Shown: piece by piece, positions 50,802 through 58,697 of the stretch
How the letters are laid out: each line of letters opens with the position of its first letter
How positions within the stretch are numbered: the stretch's first letter is position 1
Origin: Pseudomonas sp. F(2018)
Lineage (GTDB): Bacteria; Pseudomonadota; Gammaproteobacteria; Pseudomonadales; Pseudomonadaceae
Direction of reading: 5' to 3'
NCBI RefSeq assembly: GCF_005508865.1
Contig: NZ_SCOM01000007.1
Location: forward strand, 1 to 64,000
DNA: 64,000 nt
The notes under the pieces: model-generated
What the model saw: the letters and a program-made list of their open reading frames with translations, nothing else
Databases searched by the model: none
Told to the model about the DNA's origin: nothing
Translations under genes and position numbers: made by a program

Positions 50802-52154
50802 CTACTCAGCCAGCGCTTCCGCCAGCTTGCCATGCAGGCCGCCGAAGCCGCCATTGCTCATGATCACCACCTGGGTGCCAGGCACCGCGTGCGCCTTCAC
50901 ACCTTCGATGATGGACTCCAGCGAATCGCAGACCTGGGTCGGCACCTTGGAGCCGGCCACGGTAGCGGCTAGGTCCCAACCCAGGTTGGCCGGGGCGTAC
51001 CAGAACACCTGGTCGGCCTGCACCACGGAATCCGGCAGGCCGTCGCGGTGGGCGCCGAGCTTCATCGAGTTGGAGCGCGGCTCGATCACCGCGATCACCG
51101 GCGCGTCGCCGACGCGCTTGCGCAGGCCGTCGAGGGTGGTGGCGATGGCGGTCGGGTGGTGGGCGAAGTCGTCGTAGATGGTCACGCCCTTCACTTCCGC
51201 GACCTTCTCCATGCGCCGCTTGACGCTCTTGAAGCTCGACAGGCCGGCGATGCCCAGTTCCGGCACCACGCCGACATGCCGCGCGGCGACCAGGGTGGCC
51301 AGGGCGTTGGCCACGTTGTGCTGGCCGGTCAGCTCCCACTCCACGGTGCCTTCGACCTTGCCGTCGAACACCACCTCGAAGCGCGAGCCGTCCTCGCTGA
51401 GCAGGCGCGCCTGCCACTGGCCACCGGCACCGGTGGTCTGCACCGGGGTCCAGCAGCCCATCTTGATCACTCGCGCCAGGGCCTCTTCGGCCTGCGGATG
51501 GATGATCAGGCCCTCGCCCGGCACGGTGCGTACCAAGTGGTGGAACTGCCGTTCGATGGCGGCCAGGTCGGGGAAGATATCCGCGTGGTCGAACTCCAGG
51601 TTATTGAGGATCGCCGTGCGCGGGCGGTAATGGACGAACTTGCTGCGCTTGTCGAAGAAGGCGCTGTCGTACTCGTCGGCCTCGACCACGAAGAACGGCG
51701 TGCCGCCCAGGCGCGCCGAGACGCCGAAGTTCTGCGGCACACCACCGATCAAAAAGCCCGGGCTCATGCCGGCATGCTCCAGTACCCAGGCCAGCATGCT
51801 GGTGGTGGTGGTCTTGCCGTGGGTGCCGGCCACGCCCAGCACCCAGCGCCCCTGCAGCACATGGTCGGCCAGCCACTGCGGGCCGGAGACGTAGGGCAGG
51901 CCCTGGTTCAGCACGTATTCCACCGCCGGGTTGCCGCGGCTCAGGGCGTTGCCGATCACCACCAGGTCGGGGGCCGGCTGCAGGTGCTCGGGCAGATAGC
52001 CCTGCATCAGCTCGATACCCTGGGCTTCGAGCTGGGTACTCATGGGTGGATAGACGCTGGCGTCGGAGCCGGTGACGCGGTGCCCCAGCTCCTTGGCCAG
52101 CACCGCCAGGGAGCCCATGAAGGTGCCGCAGATACCGAGAATATGGATGTGCAT
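50802..52154 (-). CDS. mpl: UDP-MurNAc:L-Ala-gamma-D-Glu-meso-Dap ligase
   Basis: A 450-residue Mur-ligase-fold enzyme that recycles cell-wall tripeptide onto UDP-MurNAc. ATP site: VAGTHGKTTTTSMLAWV near residues 105-121. Other Mur-ligase residues: VEADEYDSAFFDKRSKFVHY near 168-187 and the C-terminal DDFAHHPTAIATTL near 325-338. The N-terminus is HIHILGICGTFMGSLAVLA. It is divergent from the permease operon across a 384-base region, and leads ubiX-yceK on its own strand. Confidence 0.96.
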   Translation of the reverse strand: MHIHILGICGTFMGSLAVLAKELGHRVTGSDASVYPPMSTQLEAQGIELMQGYLPEHLQPAPDLVVIGNALSRGNPAVEYVLNQGLPYVSGPQWLADHVLQGRWVLGVAGTHGKTTTTSMLAWVLEHAGMSPGFLIGGVPQNFGVSARLGGTPFFVVEADEYDSAFFDKRSKFVHYRPRTAILNNLEFDHADIFPDLAAIERQFHHLVRTVPGEGLIIHPQAEEALARVIKMGCWTPVQTTGAGGQWQARLLSEDGSRFEVVFDGKVEGTVEWELTGQHNVANALATLVAARHVGVVPELGIAGLSSFKSVKRRMEKVAEVKGVTIYDDFAHHPTAIATTLDGLRKRVGDAPVIAVIEPRSNSMKLGAHRDGLPDSVVQADQVFWYAPANLGWDLAATVAGSKVPTQVCDSLESIIEGVKAHAVPGTQVVIMSNGGFGGLHGKLAEALAE

Positions 52155-52538
52155 CGATGACCTCGAAAAGAACCGGGAAGCCCCGGCAGAACTGGGCGCA
52201 GGGTAGCACAGGGCGGCACCGGACAGGCTGCCGCACCGCCCCGCGAAATCTCGACTAGAGTGTCAGGAGTCTCGGAACACCGGGACGGCATGAGGTTCCT
52301 CGTTGTCCATGCCCGCAAGCTGTCAGCGACCGGATGTCCGTCTGCGCTTCGATATCGCCGGGAAACTTTCCCGGCATCCGGGGGAGCAACAAACCCGCCA
52401 TGCGCGCATGGCTCTCGAGCCCGTCCGGGCTTCTCCTCCGTGCATCCTCCCGCTGTCAGCCGCTGTGCTCCATCCCGTTTCAAGCAAGGCCGCAATTCCT
52501 ACAAGAACCCGAGCCAACGCGAAATGCAGGAGAGGACC
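52155..52538 (+). promoter_or_regulatory. Long structured leader of the amine cassette; candidate cis-regulatory RNA
   Basis: The only gene-free stretch over 300 bases in the window. It holds the mpl promoter and the permease leader. Visible dyads: outer arms CCGGATG (52330-52336) and CATCCGG (52375-52381) enclosing the perfect palindrome GCCGGGAAACTTTCCCGGC (52357-52375); GCCATGCG/CGCATGGC (52397-52412); and AGCCCG-TC-CGGGCT (52418-52431). GGCATG/CATGCC (52293 region) may form another stem. The last hairpin lacks a T run. About 107 bases follow before the permease start. DNA operators (palindromes) or an RNA switch are both possible. I could not assign a known riboswitch class. Confidence 0.4.
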
Positions 52539-54026
52539 ATGAAGCAGCAATCGGGAGTCAGCTACACCACGGTCGACAAGAGTTACTTCGAACAACGCGG
52601 CCTGCGCCGCTATGCCGGCGTCTGGTCGCTGTGGGCGCTGGGCGTCGGCGCGGTGATCTCCGGCCATTTCTCCGGCTGGAACTTCGGCCTGGCCAATGGC
52701 TGGGGCAGCATGCTGATCGCCGCCATCATCATCGCCATCATGTACCTGGGCCTGACCTTCTCCCTGGCGGAGATGTCACCGGCCCTGCCCCACACGGGCG
52801 GCGCCTACTCCTTCGCCCGCAGCGCCATGGGCCCCTGGGGCGGCTTCCTCACCGGCCTGGCGGAGAACGTCGAGTACGTGCTCACCCCGGCGGTGATCGT
52901 GTTCTTCATCGGCAGCTACATGGGCAGCATCTTCGGCACGCCCAGCGAGTATCAGCCGCTGTGGTGGATCGGCTTCTACGTGGTGTTCATCTGGCTCAAC
53001 GTGATCGGCGTGGAGCTGTCGTTCAAGGTCACCCTGGTGGTCACCCTGCTGGCGCTGGCCTGCCTGGTGGTGTTCTGGATCAGCGCCCTGCCGCACATCG
53101 ACTTCAACCGCTTCGCCATGAACGTCGGCCCGGGCGGCGTCGAGCTGCCGGAAGGCAATGGTCCGTTCCTGCCCAACGGCCTGCTCGGCGTACTGGCGGC
53201 CATGCCCTTCGCGGTCTGGCTGTTCCTCGCCATCGAGCAGCTGCCGCTGGCGGCGGAAGAGTCGGTCGACCCGAAACGCGACATGCCCAAGGGCATCATC
53301 CTCGGCATGTTCACCCTGATCCTCTCGGCCTTCATGATCCTCTGGCTGAACCCGGCGGTGAGCGGCGTCGGCTCGCACGCCCTGGGCTCCTCCGGCGAGC
53401 CGCTGCTGGACGGCTTCAAGGCCATCTACGGTGACGACATCGCCAAGCTGCTGGCCCTGGTGGCGGTGCTCGGCCTGGTGGCCAGCTTCCACACCATCAT
53501 CTTCGCCATGGGCCGGCAGATCTATTCGCTGAGCCGCGCCGGCTACTTCCTGCCGCAACTGTCGATCACCCACGGCCAGCGCAAGACGCCGCACGTGGCC
53601 ATGCTGATCGGCAGCCTGATGGCGCTGGCGGTGATGATGACCCTGTGGTTCATCTTCGGTGAGGAAAAGGGCGGCGCGGTGATCGGCGGCACCCTGCTCA
53701 ACATGGCGGTGTTCGGCGCCATGTTCTCGTACTTCATGCAGGCCCTGTCGTTCATCCTGCTGCGGCGCAAGATGCCCGACATCGAGCGCCCCTACCGCAG
53801 CCCGCTGGGCGTGCCCGGCGCGGTGCTGACCATGCTGATCGCCGCCGTGACCTTGTACTTCCAGCTCACCGGCGACCCGGCCTACACCCTCGGCGTGTTC
53901 TGGGTGGCCGTGTGGTTCGCCATCGGCATCACCTACTTCGCCATCGTCGGCCGCCATCGCCTGATCCTCTCGCCAGAAGAGGAGTTCGCCATGGAGCAGC
54001 GCGAAAAAGACAAGACCAATAACTGA
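52539..54026 (+). CDS. eat: Amino acid/ethanolamine permease (APC family)
   Basis: A 495-residue inner-membrane transporter with about twelve hydrophobic segments. The start region LGVGAVISGHFSGWNFGLANGWGSML (spread over residues 32-57) resembles the ethanolamine permease (Eat) subfamily, as do SLAEMSPALPHTGGAYSFAR near 78-97 and FLAIEQLPLAAEESVDPKRDMPKG near 230-253. It should import a small amine or amino alcohol by proton symport. AGGAGAGG precedes the ATG. It is first in a four-gene cassette, followed by a terminator-like hairpin at 54035. The substrate name is inferred from family resemblance and from the PAO1 locus. Confidence 0.82.
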   Translation: MKQQSGVSYTTVDKSYFEQRGLRRYAGVWSLWALGVGAVISGHFSGWNFGLANGWGSMLIAAIIIAIMYLGLTFSLAEMSPALPHTGGAYSFARSAMGPWGGFLTGLAENVEYVLTPAVIVFFIGSYMGSIFGTPSEYQPLWWIGFYVVFIWLNVIGVELSFKVTLVVTLLALACLVVFWISALPHIDFNRFAMNVGPGGVELPEGNGPFLPNGLLGVLAAMPFAVWLFLAIEQLPLAAEESVDPKRDMPKGIILGMFTLILSAFMILWLNPAVSGVGSHALGSSGEPLLDGFKAIYGDDIAKLLALVAVLGLVASFHTIIFAMGRQIYSLSRAGYFLPQLSITHGQRKTPHVAMLIGSLMALAVMMTLWFIFGEEKGGAVIGGTLLNMAVFGAMFSYFMQALSFILLRRKMPDIERPYRSPLGVPGAVLTMLIAAVTLYFQLTGDPAYTLGVFWVAVWFAIGITYFAIVGRHRLILSPEEEFAMEQREKDKTNN

Positions 54027-54034
54027 TGAGCCCC

Positions 54035-54063
54035 GGCCGCGCCGGCAGGCGCGGCCACTTTTT
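54035..54063 (+). terminator. Attenuator/terminator between permease and GS-like gene
   Basis: GGCCGCGCC-GGCA-GGCGCGGCC (54035-54056), then ACTTTTT. It looks like a full intrinsic terminator, 15 bases before the GS-like ATG, so downstream genes may be expressed at a lower level or from an own promoter. It can also stabilise the permease transcript's 3' end. Confidence 0.75.
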
Positions 54064-54077
54064 CCGGAGACCAACGG

Positions 54078-55445
54078 ATGACTGCCCACCTCACCCTGGC
54101 CGGCCTGCGCGAGCTCGCCGTGGCCGGCAAGATCGACACCGTCCTGGCCTGCATGGTCGACATGCAGGGCCGCCTGATCGGCAAGCGCTTCCAGGTCGAG
54201 TTCTTCCTCGACAGCGCCTACGAGGAGACCCACGGCTGCGACTACCTGCTGGCCGACGACATCGACATGGAGCCGGTGCCCGGCTACGCCGCCGCCAGCT
54301 GGAAGCAGGGCTATGGCGACTTCGTGTTCAAGCCCGACCTGTCCACCATGCGCGTGCTGCCCTGGCTGGAAGGCACGGCTCTGGTGCTGTGCGACGTGCA
54401 GGACCATCACCACCACGACCTGCCGCACAGCCCGCGCGGCATCCTCAAGCGGCAGATCGCCCGCCTCACCGAACGCGGCTACAAGGGCATGTTCGCCTCG
54501 GAGCTGGAGTTCTACCTGTTCGACCAGAGCTACGAGGACATCCATAGCCAGCACTACCAGAACCCCAAGACCGCGGGTTACTACATCGAGGACTACAGCA
54601 TCCTGCAGACCATCCGCGAGGAGCCGGTGATGCGCGCCATCCGCAAGCACCTGCAAGCCGCCGGCATCCCGGTGGAGAACTCCAAGGGCGAGTGGGGGCC
54701 AGGCCAGGAAGAGATCAACGTGCGCTACGCCGAGGCGCTGGTGATGGCCGACCGGCACAGCATCATCAAGCACGCCTGCAAGGAGATCGCCCTGCTGCAG
54801 GGCAAGGCCGTCACCTTCATGGCCAAGTGGAACTACAACCTGGCCGGCTCCAGCAGCCACATCCACAACTCGCTGTTCAGCCTCGACGGCGAACAGGCGC
54901 TGTTCCATGACCCGGCCGGCGAGTACGGCATGTCCAAGCTGATGCGCCAGTGGGTGGCCGGCCAGCTCAAGTACGCCAGCGACATCACCTATTTCCTCGC
55001 GCCCTACGTCAACTCCTACAAGCGCTTCCAGGCCGGCACCTTCGCCCCGACCCGCGCGGTGTGGAGCTGCGACAACCGCACCGCCGGCTTCCGCCTGTGT
55101 GGCGCGGACAGCAAGGGCATCCGCATCGAGTGCCGCATCGGCGGCGCCGATCTGAATCCCTACCTGGCCTATGCCGCACTGATCGCCGCCGGCCTGGCCG
55201 GCATCGACGAACAGCTGGAGCTGCCGGCGCCCTTCTCCGGCGACGCCTACGAGAACGACGAACTGCCGGAAGTGGCCAAGACCCTGCGCGGTGCCACCGA
55301 CGCCCTCGACCGCTCGGAACTGCTGCGCCAGGCCCTGGGCGACGACGTGGTCGAGCACTACCTGCATACCGCGCGCTGGGAGCAGCTGGAATACGACCGT
55401 CGGGTGACCGACTGGGAATTGCGCCGCGGCTTCGAGCGCTACTGA
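54078..55445 (+). CDS. Glutamine-synthetase-like gamma-glutamylamide ligase
   Basis: A 455-residue member of the glutamine synthetase superfamily, not the housekeeping GlnA (no adenylylation Tyr loop seen). Active-site residues line up: E142/E144 in ASELEFYL, E211/E212 in GPGQEEINV, H261/H263 in AGSSSHIHNSL, R326-R339 in APTRAVWSCDNRTAGFRL, E351 in RIECRIGGADLNPYLAYAALI. Family members (PuuA, SpuI, GlnA4, IpuC) ligate glutamate to an amine using ATP. The neighbours, a permease of the ethanolamine family and two dehydrogenases, point to an amino alcohol such as ethanolamine. That substrate is an inference. It overlaps nothing; GGAG precedes the start. Confidence 0.82.
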   Translation: MTAHLTLAGLRELAVAGKIDTVLACMVDMQGRLIGKRFQVEFFLDSAYEETHGCDYLLADDIDMEPVPGYAAASWKQGYGDFVFKPDLSTMRVLPWLEGTALVLCDVQDHHHHDLPHSPRGILKRQIARLTERGYKGMFASELEFYLFDQSYEDIHSQHYQNPKTAGYYIEDYSILQTIREEPVMRAIRKHLQAAGIPVENSKGEWGPGQEEINVRYAEALVMADRHSIIKHACKEIALLQGKAVTFMAKWNYNLAGSSSHIHNSLFSLDGEQALFHDPAGEYGMSKLMRQWVAGQLKYASDITYFLAPYVNSYKRFQAGTFAPTRAVWSCDNRTAGFRLCGADSKGIRIECRIGGADLNPYLAYAALIAAGLAGIDEQLELPAPFSGDAYENDELPEVAKTLRGATDALDRSELLRQALGDDVVEHYLHTARWEQLEYDRRVTDWELRRGFERY

Positions 55446-55460
55446 CAGGGAGAGCAGCAG

Positions 55461-56849
55461 ATGAACAGCATTCGCCTGATTTCACCGGTGGACGGTAGCC
55501 TCTACGCCGAACGCGCCATCGCCAGCAGCAGCGCCCTGGAACAGACCCTGACCGCCGCGACCCAGGCCCAGCGCGCCTGGCGCGAGCTCGTCATCGGCCA
55601 GCGCGCCGCCTACTGCCTGAAGGCGGTGGACGCCATGCTGGCGATGAAGGACGAGATAGTCCCCGAGCTGGCCTGGCAGATGGGCCGCCCGATCCGCTTC
55701 GGCGCCGGCGAGCTGCGCGGCTTCGAGGAACGCGCCCGCTACATGATCGGCATCGCCGAAAGCGCCCTGGCCGACGTGGTGCCCGATGCCAAGGAGGGCT
55801 TCCGCCGCTATATCCGTCGCGAGCCGCTGGGCACCGTGCTGGTGGTGGCGCCGTGGAACTACCCCTACCTGACCGCGGTGAACGCGATCATCCCGGCGCT
55901 GATGGCCGGCAACGCCGTGCTGCTCAAGCACGCCAGCCAGACCCTGCTGGTCGGCGAACGCTTCGCCGAGGCCTTCAAGCGCGCCGGGCTGCCGGCCGGG
56001 CTGTTCCACAACCTGGTGCTGGACCATGGCCAGACCGCCACCCTGATCGCCTCCGGCCAGGTGCAGCAGGTCAATTTCACCGGTTCGGTGGAAGGTGGCC
56101 GTCTGATGGAGAGCGCCGCCGCCGGCCACTTCATCGGCGTCGGCCTGGAGCTGGGCGGCAAGGACCCGGCCTACGTGCGCGGCGACGCCGACCTGGCCCA
56201 CGCGGTGGAGAACCTGGTGGACGGCAGCTTCTTCAACTCCGGGCAGAGCTGCTGCGGCATCGAACGCATCTATGTGGACAAGGCCCTGTATCCGGCCTTC
56301 GTCGACGGCTTCGTCGAGCTGACCAGGCAGTACGTGCTGGGCAGCCCGCTGGACGAGGCCACCACCCTCGGCCCCCTGGTGCGCAGCAGCGCCGCCGAAT
56401 TCGTGCGCGGCCAGATAGCCGAGGCCAAATCCAAGGGCGCCAAGGCACTGATCGACCCTGCCAGCTTCGCCAACGACGCGCCCGGCACCGCCTATCTGGC
56501 GCCGCAGGTGCTGACCGGGGTCAACCACGGGATGGCGGTGATGCGCGACGAGAGCTTCGGCCCGGTGGTCGGCATCATGCCGGTGGCCAGCGAGGCCGAG
56601 GCCATCGCGCTGATGAACGACAGCCCCTACGGCCTCAGCGCGGCGATCTGGACCGAGGACCTGGACGCCGCCGAACGCATCGGCCAGCAACTGGAAACCG
56701 GCACCGTGTTCATGAACCGCTGCGACTACCTGGACCCGGCCCTGGCCTGGACCGGCGTCAAGCACACCGGGCGCGGCGCCACGCTGTCGCGCCTGGGCTA
56801 CGAGCACCTGACCCGGCCCAAGTCCTTCCACCTGCGCCACCAGCTCTGA
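55461..56849 (+). CDS. Aldehyde dehydrogenase
   Basis: A 462-residue NAD(P)-dependent aldehyde dehydrogenase. Catalytic Cys is C264 in FFNSGQSCCGIER (followed by C265), general base E230 in GVGLELGGKDP, cofactor segment PWNYPYL near 131-137. It likely oxidises the aldehyde made by the iron alcohol dehydrogenase downstream; if the substrate is a gamma-glutamyl aminoaldehyde the product would be a gamma-glutamyl amino acid. It lies 15 bases after the ligase and 13 bases before the alcohol dehydrogenase. The start has GGGAGAGC about 7 bases upstream. Confidence 0.9.
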   Translation: MNSIRLISPVDGSLYAERAIASSSALEQTLTAATQAQRAWRELVIGQRAAYCLKAVDAMLAMKDEIVPELAWQMGRPIRFGAGELRGFEERARYMIGIAESALADVVPDAKEGFRRYIRREPLGTVLVVAPWNYPYLTAVNAIIPALMAGNAVLLKHASQTLLVGERFAEAFKRAGLPAGLFHNLVLDHGQTATLIASGQVQQVNFTGSVEGGRLMESAAAGHFIGVGLELGGKDPAYVRGDADLAHAVENLVDGSFFNSGQSCCGIERIYVDKALYPAFVDGFVELTRQYVLGSPLDEATTLGPLVRSSAAEFVRGQIAEAKSKGAKALIDPASFANDAPGTAYLAPQVLTGVNHGMAVMRDESFGPVVGIMPVASEAEAIALMNDSPYGLSAAIWTEDLDAAERIGQQLETGTVFMNRCDYLDPALAWTGVKHTGRGATLSRLGYEHLTRPKSFHLRHQL

Positions 56850-56862
56850 CCAGGAGTTCGCC

Positions 56863-58023
56863 ATGAGCAAGACCGCCAACTGGAACTACCCGACCTCGGT
56901 GCGCTTCGGTGCCGGCCGCATCCAGGAGCTGCCGGAGCTGTGCAAGAGCATCGGCATGCTGCGCCCGCTGCTGGTCACCGACCGCGGACTGGGCAGCGCG
57001 CCGATCACCACCGCCGCCCTCGACTCGCTCAAGCAAGCCGGCCTCGGCGCCGCGCTGTTCAGCGACCTCAAACCCAACCCGGTGGAGAGCAACCTCGACG
57101 CCGGCCTGGCCGCCTACCGCGCCGGCAAGCACGACGGCGTGGTCGCCTTCGGCGGCGGCAGCGGTCTGGACATGGGCAAGCTGATCGCCTTCATGAGCGG
57201 CCAGGCCAGACCCGTGTGGGACTTCGAGGACATCGGTGACTGGTGGACCCGCGCCGATCCGCGCGGCATTGCCCCGGTGATCGCCGTGCCGACCACCGCC
57301 GGCACCGGCTCGGAGGTCGGCCGCGCCGGTATCCTCACCGACGAGCGCAGCCACACCAAGCGCATCATCTTCCATCCGCAGATGATGCCACGCATCGTCA
57401 TCAGCGACCCGGCGCTGTCCGTCGGCATGCCGGCGTTCATCACCGCCGGCACCGGCATGGACGCCTTCTCCCACTGCCTGGAAGCCTACTGCGCGCCGGG
57501 CTTCCACCCGCTGGCCGACGGCATCGCCGTGGAGGGCATGCGCCTGGTCAAGGGTGCGCTGGTGCGTGCGGTCAAGCAGCCGGACGACCTCGACGCCCGC
57601 GCCGACATGCTCGCCGCCGCAGCCATGGGCGCCACCGCTTTCCAGAAGGGCCTCGGCGGCATGCACGCCCTGGCCCATCCGATCGGCGCGCTGTACGACA
57701 CCCACCACGGCATGACCAACGCCACGCTGATGCCCTACGTGCTGAAGTTCAACCGCAGCGCCATCGAGGAGCGCATCACCCGCCTGGCCGCCTACCTGCA
57801 ACTGGCCAACCCGGGCTTCGACAGCTTCCTCAACCTGGTCCTGCAACTGCGTGCCGACACCGGCGTGCCGCACAGCCTGGCCGAGCTCGGCGTCGACGAC
57901 AGCAAGACCGCGCTGATCGCGCAGATGGCGGTGGTCGACCCTTCCGCGGGAGGAAATCCGCTGCCACTGACCGAGGAGAACGTCACCAAACTGTTCACCG
58001 AGGCCCTGCATGGTCGCCTATGA
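56863..58023 (+). CDS. Iron-containing alcohol dehydrogenase
   Basis: A 386-residue group III alcohol dehydrogenase. The metal ligands are intact: D200 and H204 in GTGMDAFSHCLEAY, H268 in GGMHALAHP, H282 in DTHHGM, with spacing equal to E. coli FucO. The nucleotide loop GGGSGLDMGK is near residues 97-106. It would oxidise an alcohol to the aldehyde used by the preceding enzyme. CAGGAG precedes the start. Last gene of the four-gene cassette; a hairpin follows. Confidence 0.92.
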   Translation: MSKTANWNYPTSVRFGAGRIQELPELCKSIGMLRPLLVTDRGLGSAPITTAALDSLKQAGLGAALFSDLKPNPVESNLDAGLAAYRAGKHDGVVAFGGGSGLDMGKLIAFMSGQARPVWDFEDIGDWWTRADPRGIAPVIAVPTTAGTGSEVGRAGILTDERSHTKRIIFHPQMMPRIVISDPALSVGMPAFITAGTGMDAFSHCLEAYCAPGFHPLADGIAVEGMRLVKGALVRAVKQPDDLDARADMLAAAAMGATAFQKGLGGMHALAHPIGALYDTHHGMTNATLMPYVLKFNRSAIEERITRLAAYLQLANPGFDSFLNLVLQLRADTGVPHSLAELGVDDSKTALIAQMAVVDPSAGGNPLPLTEENVTKLFTEALHGRL

Positions 58024-58034
58024 ATAATCTCGGG

Positions 58035-58079
58035 CGGGCCGGCGAGTACCGTCGCAGAGCGGACGGCGCCGCCGGCCCG
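58035..58079 (+). terminator. Hairpin after the amine cassette
   Basis: Ten-base arms CGGGCCGGCG (58035-58044) and CGCCGGCCCG (58070-58079) lie 11 bases beyond the iron dehydrogenase stop. There is no T run, so it may be a processing or Rho-related end point rather than an intrinsic terminator. Confidence 0.45.
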
Positions 58080-58149
58080 AGCCCTGGGCATAATCAAACG
58101 CTTGCTTGGATTGCGCTTTCCATCCGCTTTCGGCAGCATCGACCCGACC

Positions 58150-58166
58150 ATTGGCACAGTGCCAAT
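58150..58166. promoter_or_regulatory. Seventeen-base perfect palindrome before GNAT gene
   Basis: ATTGGCAC-A-GTGCCAAT, perfect eight-base arms around one base, 29 bases before the GNAT start. The size and AT/GC mix suit a helix-turn-helix regulator site. No candidate regulator is adjacent. Confidence 0.55.
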
Positions 58167-58195
58167 TTCACCACTCCATAACGCAGAGGCCCGCC

Positions 58196-58648
58196 ATGCG
58201 CATTGTCCAAGCCACCCTGGAGCACCTGGACCTGCTGACCCCGCTGTTCATCAAGTACCGTGAGTTCTATGGCGAGCTGCCGTTCCCGGACTCCTCGCGC
58301 AAGTTCCTCGAGACCCGCCTCAAGCGCAAGGAATCGATCATCTACCTGGCCCTGGCCGACGACGAGGACAAGCTGCTCGGCTACTGCCAGCTGTTCCCCA
58401 GCTACTCCTCGCTGTCGCTCAAGCGCGTGTGGATCCTCAACGACATCTTTGTTGCCGAGGACGCCCGCCGCATGCTGGTCGCCGACCGTCTGCTGCAGAC
58501 CGCCAAGCAGATGGCCAAGGAAACCAACGCCGTGCGCATGCGCGTGGCCACCAGCGTGAGCAACGAGGTAGCGCAGAAGACCTACGAGTCCATCGGCTTC
58601 CGCGAAGACACCCGCTTCAAGAACTACACCCTGGAACTGGGCGACTGA
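58196..58648 (+). CDS. GNAT family N-acetyltransferase
   Basis: A 150-residue acetyltransferase that fits the GNAT fold (IYLALADDEDKLLGYCQLFPSYSS near 49-72; VWILNDIFVAEDARRMLVADRLL near 78-100). The usual R/QxxGxG/A loop is altered (EDARRMLVA), so acetyl-CoA binding could differ. The C-terminal motif TSVSNEVAQKTYESIGFRED near 119-138 is clear. Acceptor unknown. It is separated from the amine cassette by a palindrome (58150) and from mtfA by a strong hairpin, so it is likely a monocistronic gene. Confidence 0.82.
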   Translation: MRIVQATLEHLDLLTPLFIKYREFYGELPFPDSSRKFLETRLKRKESIIYLALADDEDKLLGYCQLFPSYSSLSLKRVWILNDIFVAEDARRMLVADRLLQTAKQMAKETNAVRMRVATSVSNEVAQKTYESIGFREDTRFKNYTLELGD

Positions 58649-58653
58649 CCGGC

Positions 58654-58680
58654 CGGCGGACGGGACCGTCCCGTCCGCCG
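58654..58680. terminator. Strong perfect hairpin after GNAT gene
   Basis: Thirteen-base arms CGGCGGACGGGAC and GTCCCGTCCGCCG with a single C at the centre (58654-58680), 6 bases beyond the GNAT stop and 18 bases before mtfA. No T run. It may block read-through or mask the mtfA ribosome site. Confidence 0.5.
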
Positions 58681-58697
58681 CATCCTCGAGACATCCC

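Noticed and set aside
52215..52228. GG-N10-GC spacing like a sigma-54 promoter upstream of the permease
   Set aside because: The -24 half (GGCAC) is fair but the -12 half (AGGCT) lacks the TTGC core, and it is about 310 bases from the start codon.
52372..52430. Resemblance of the leader (GGGGGAGCAAC, CTCTCGAGCC) to a glycine riboswitch
   Set aside because: The P1 strand GGAGAG and the CTCTCAGGC end of the aptamer are not present in the right places, so the match is only loose.
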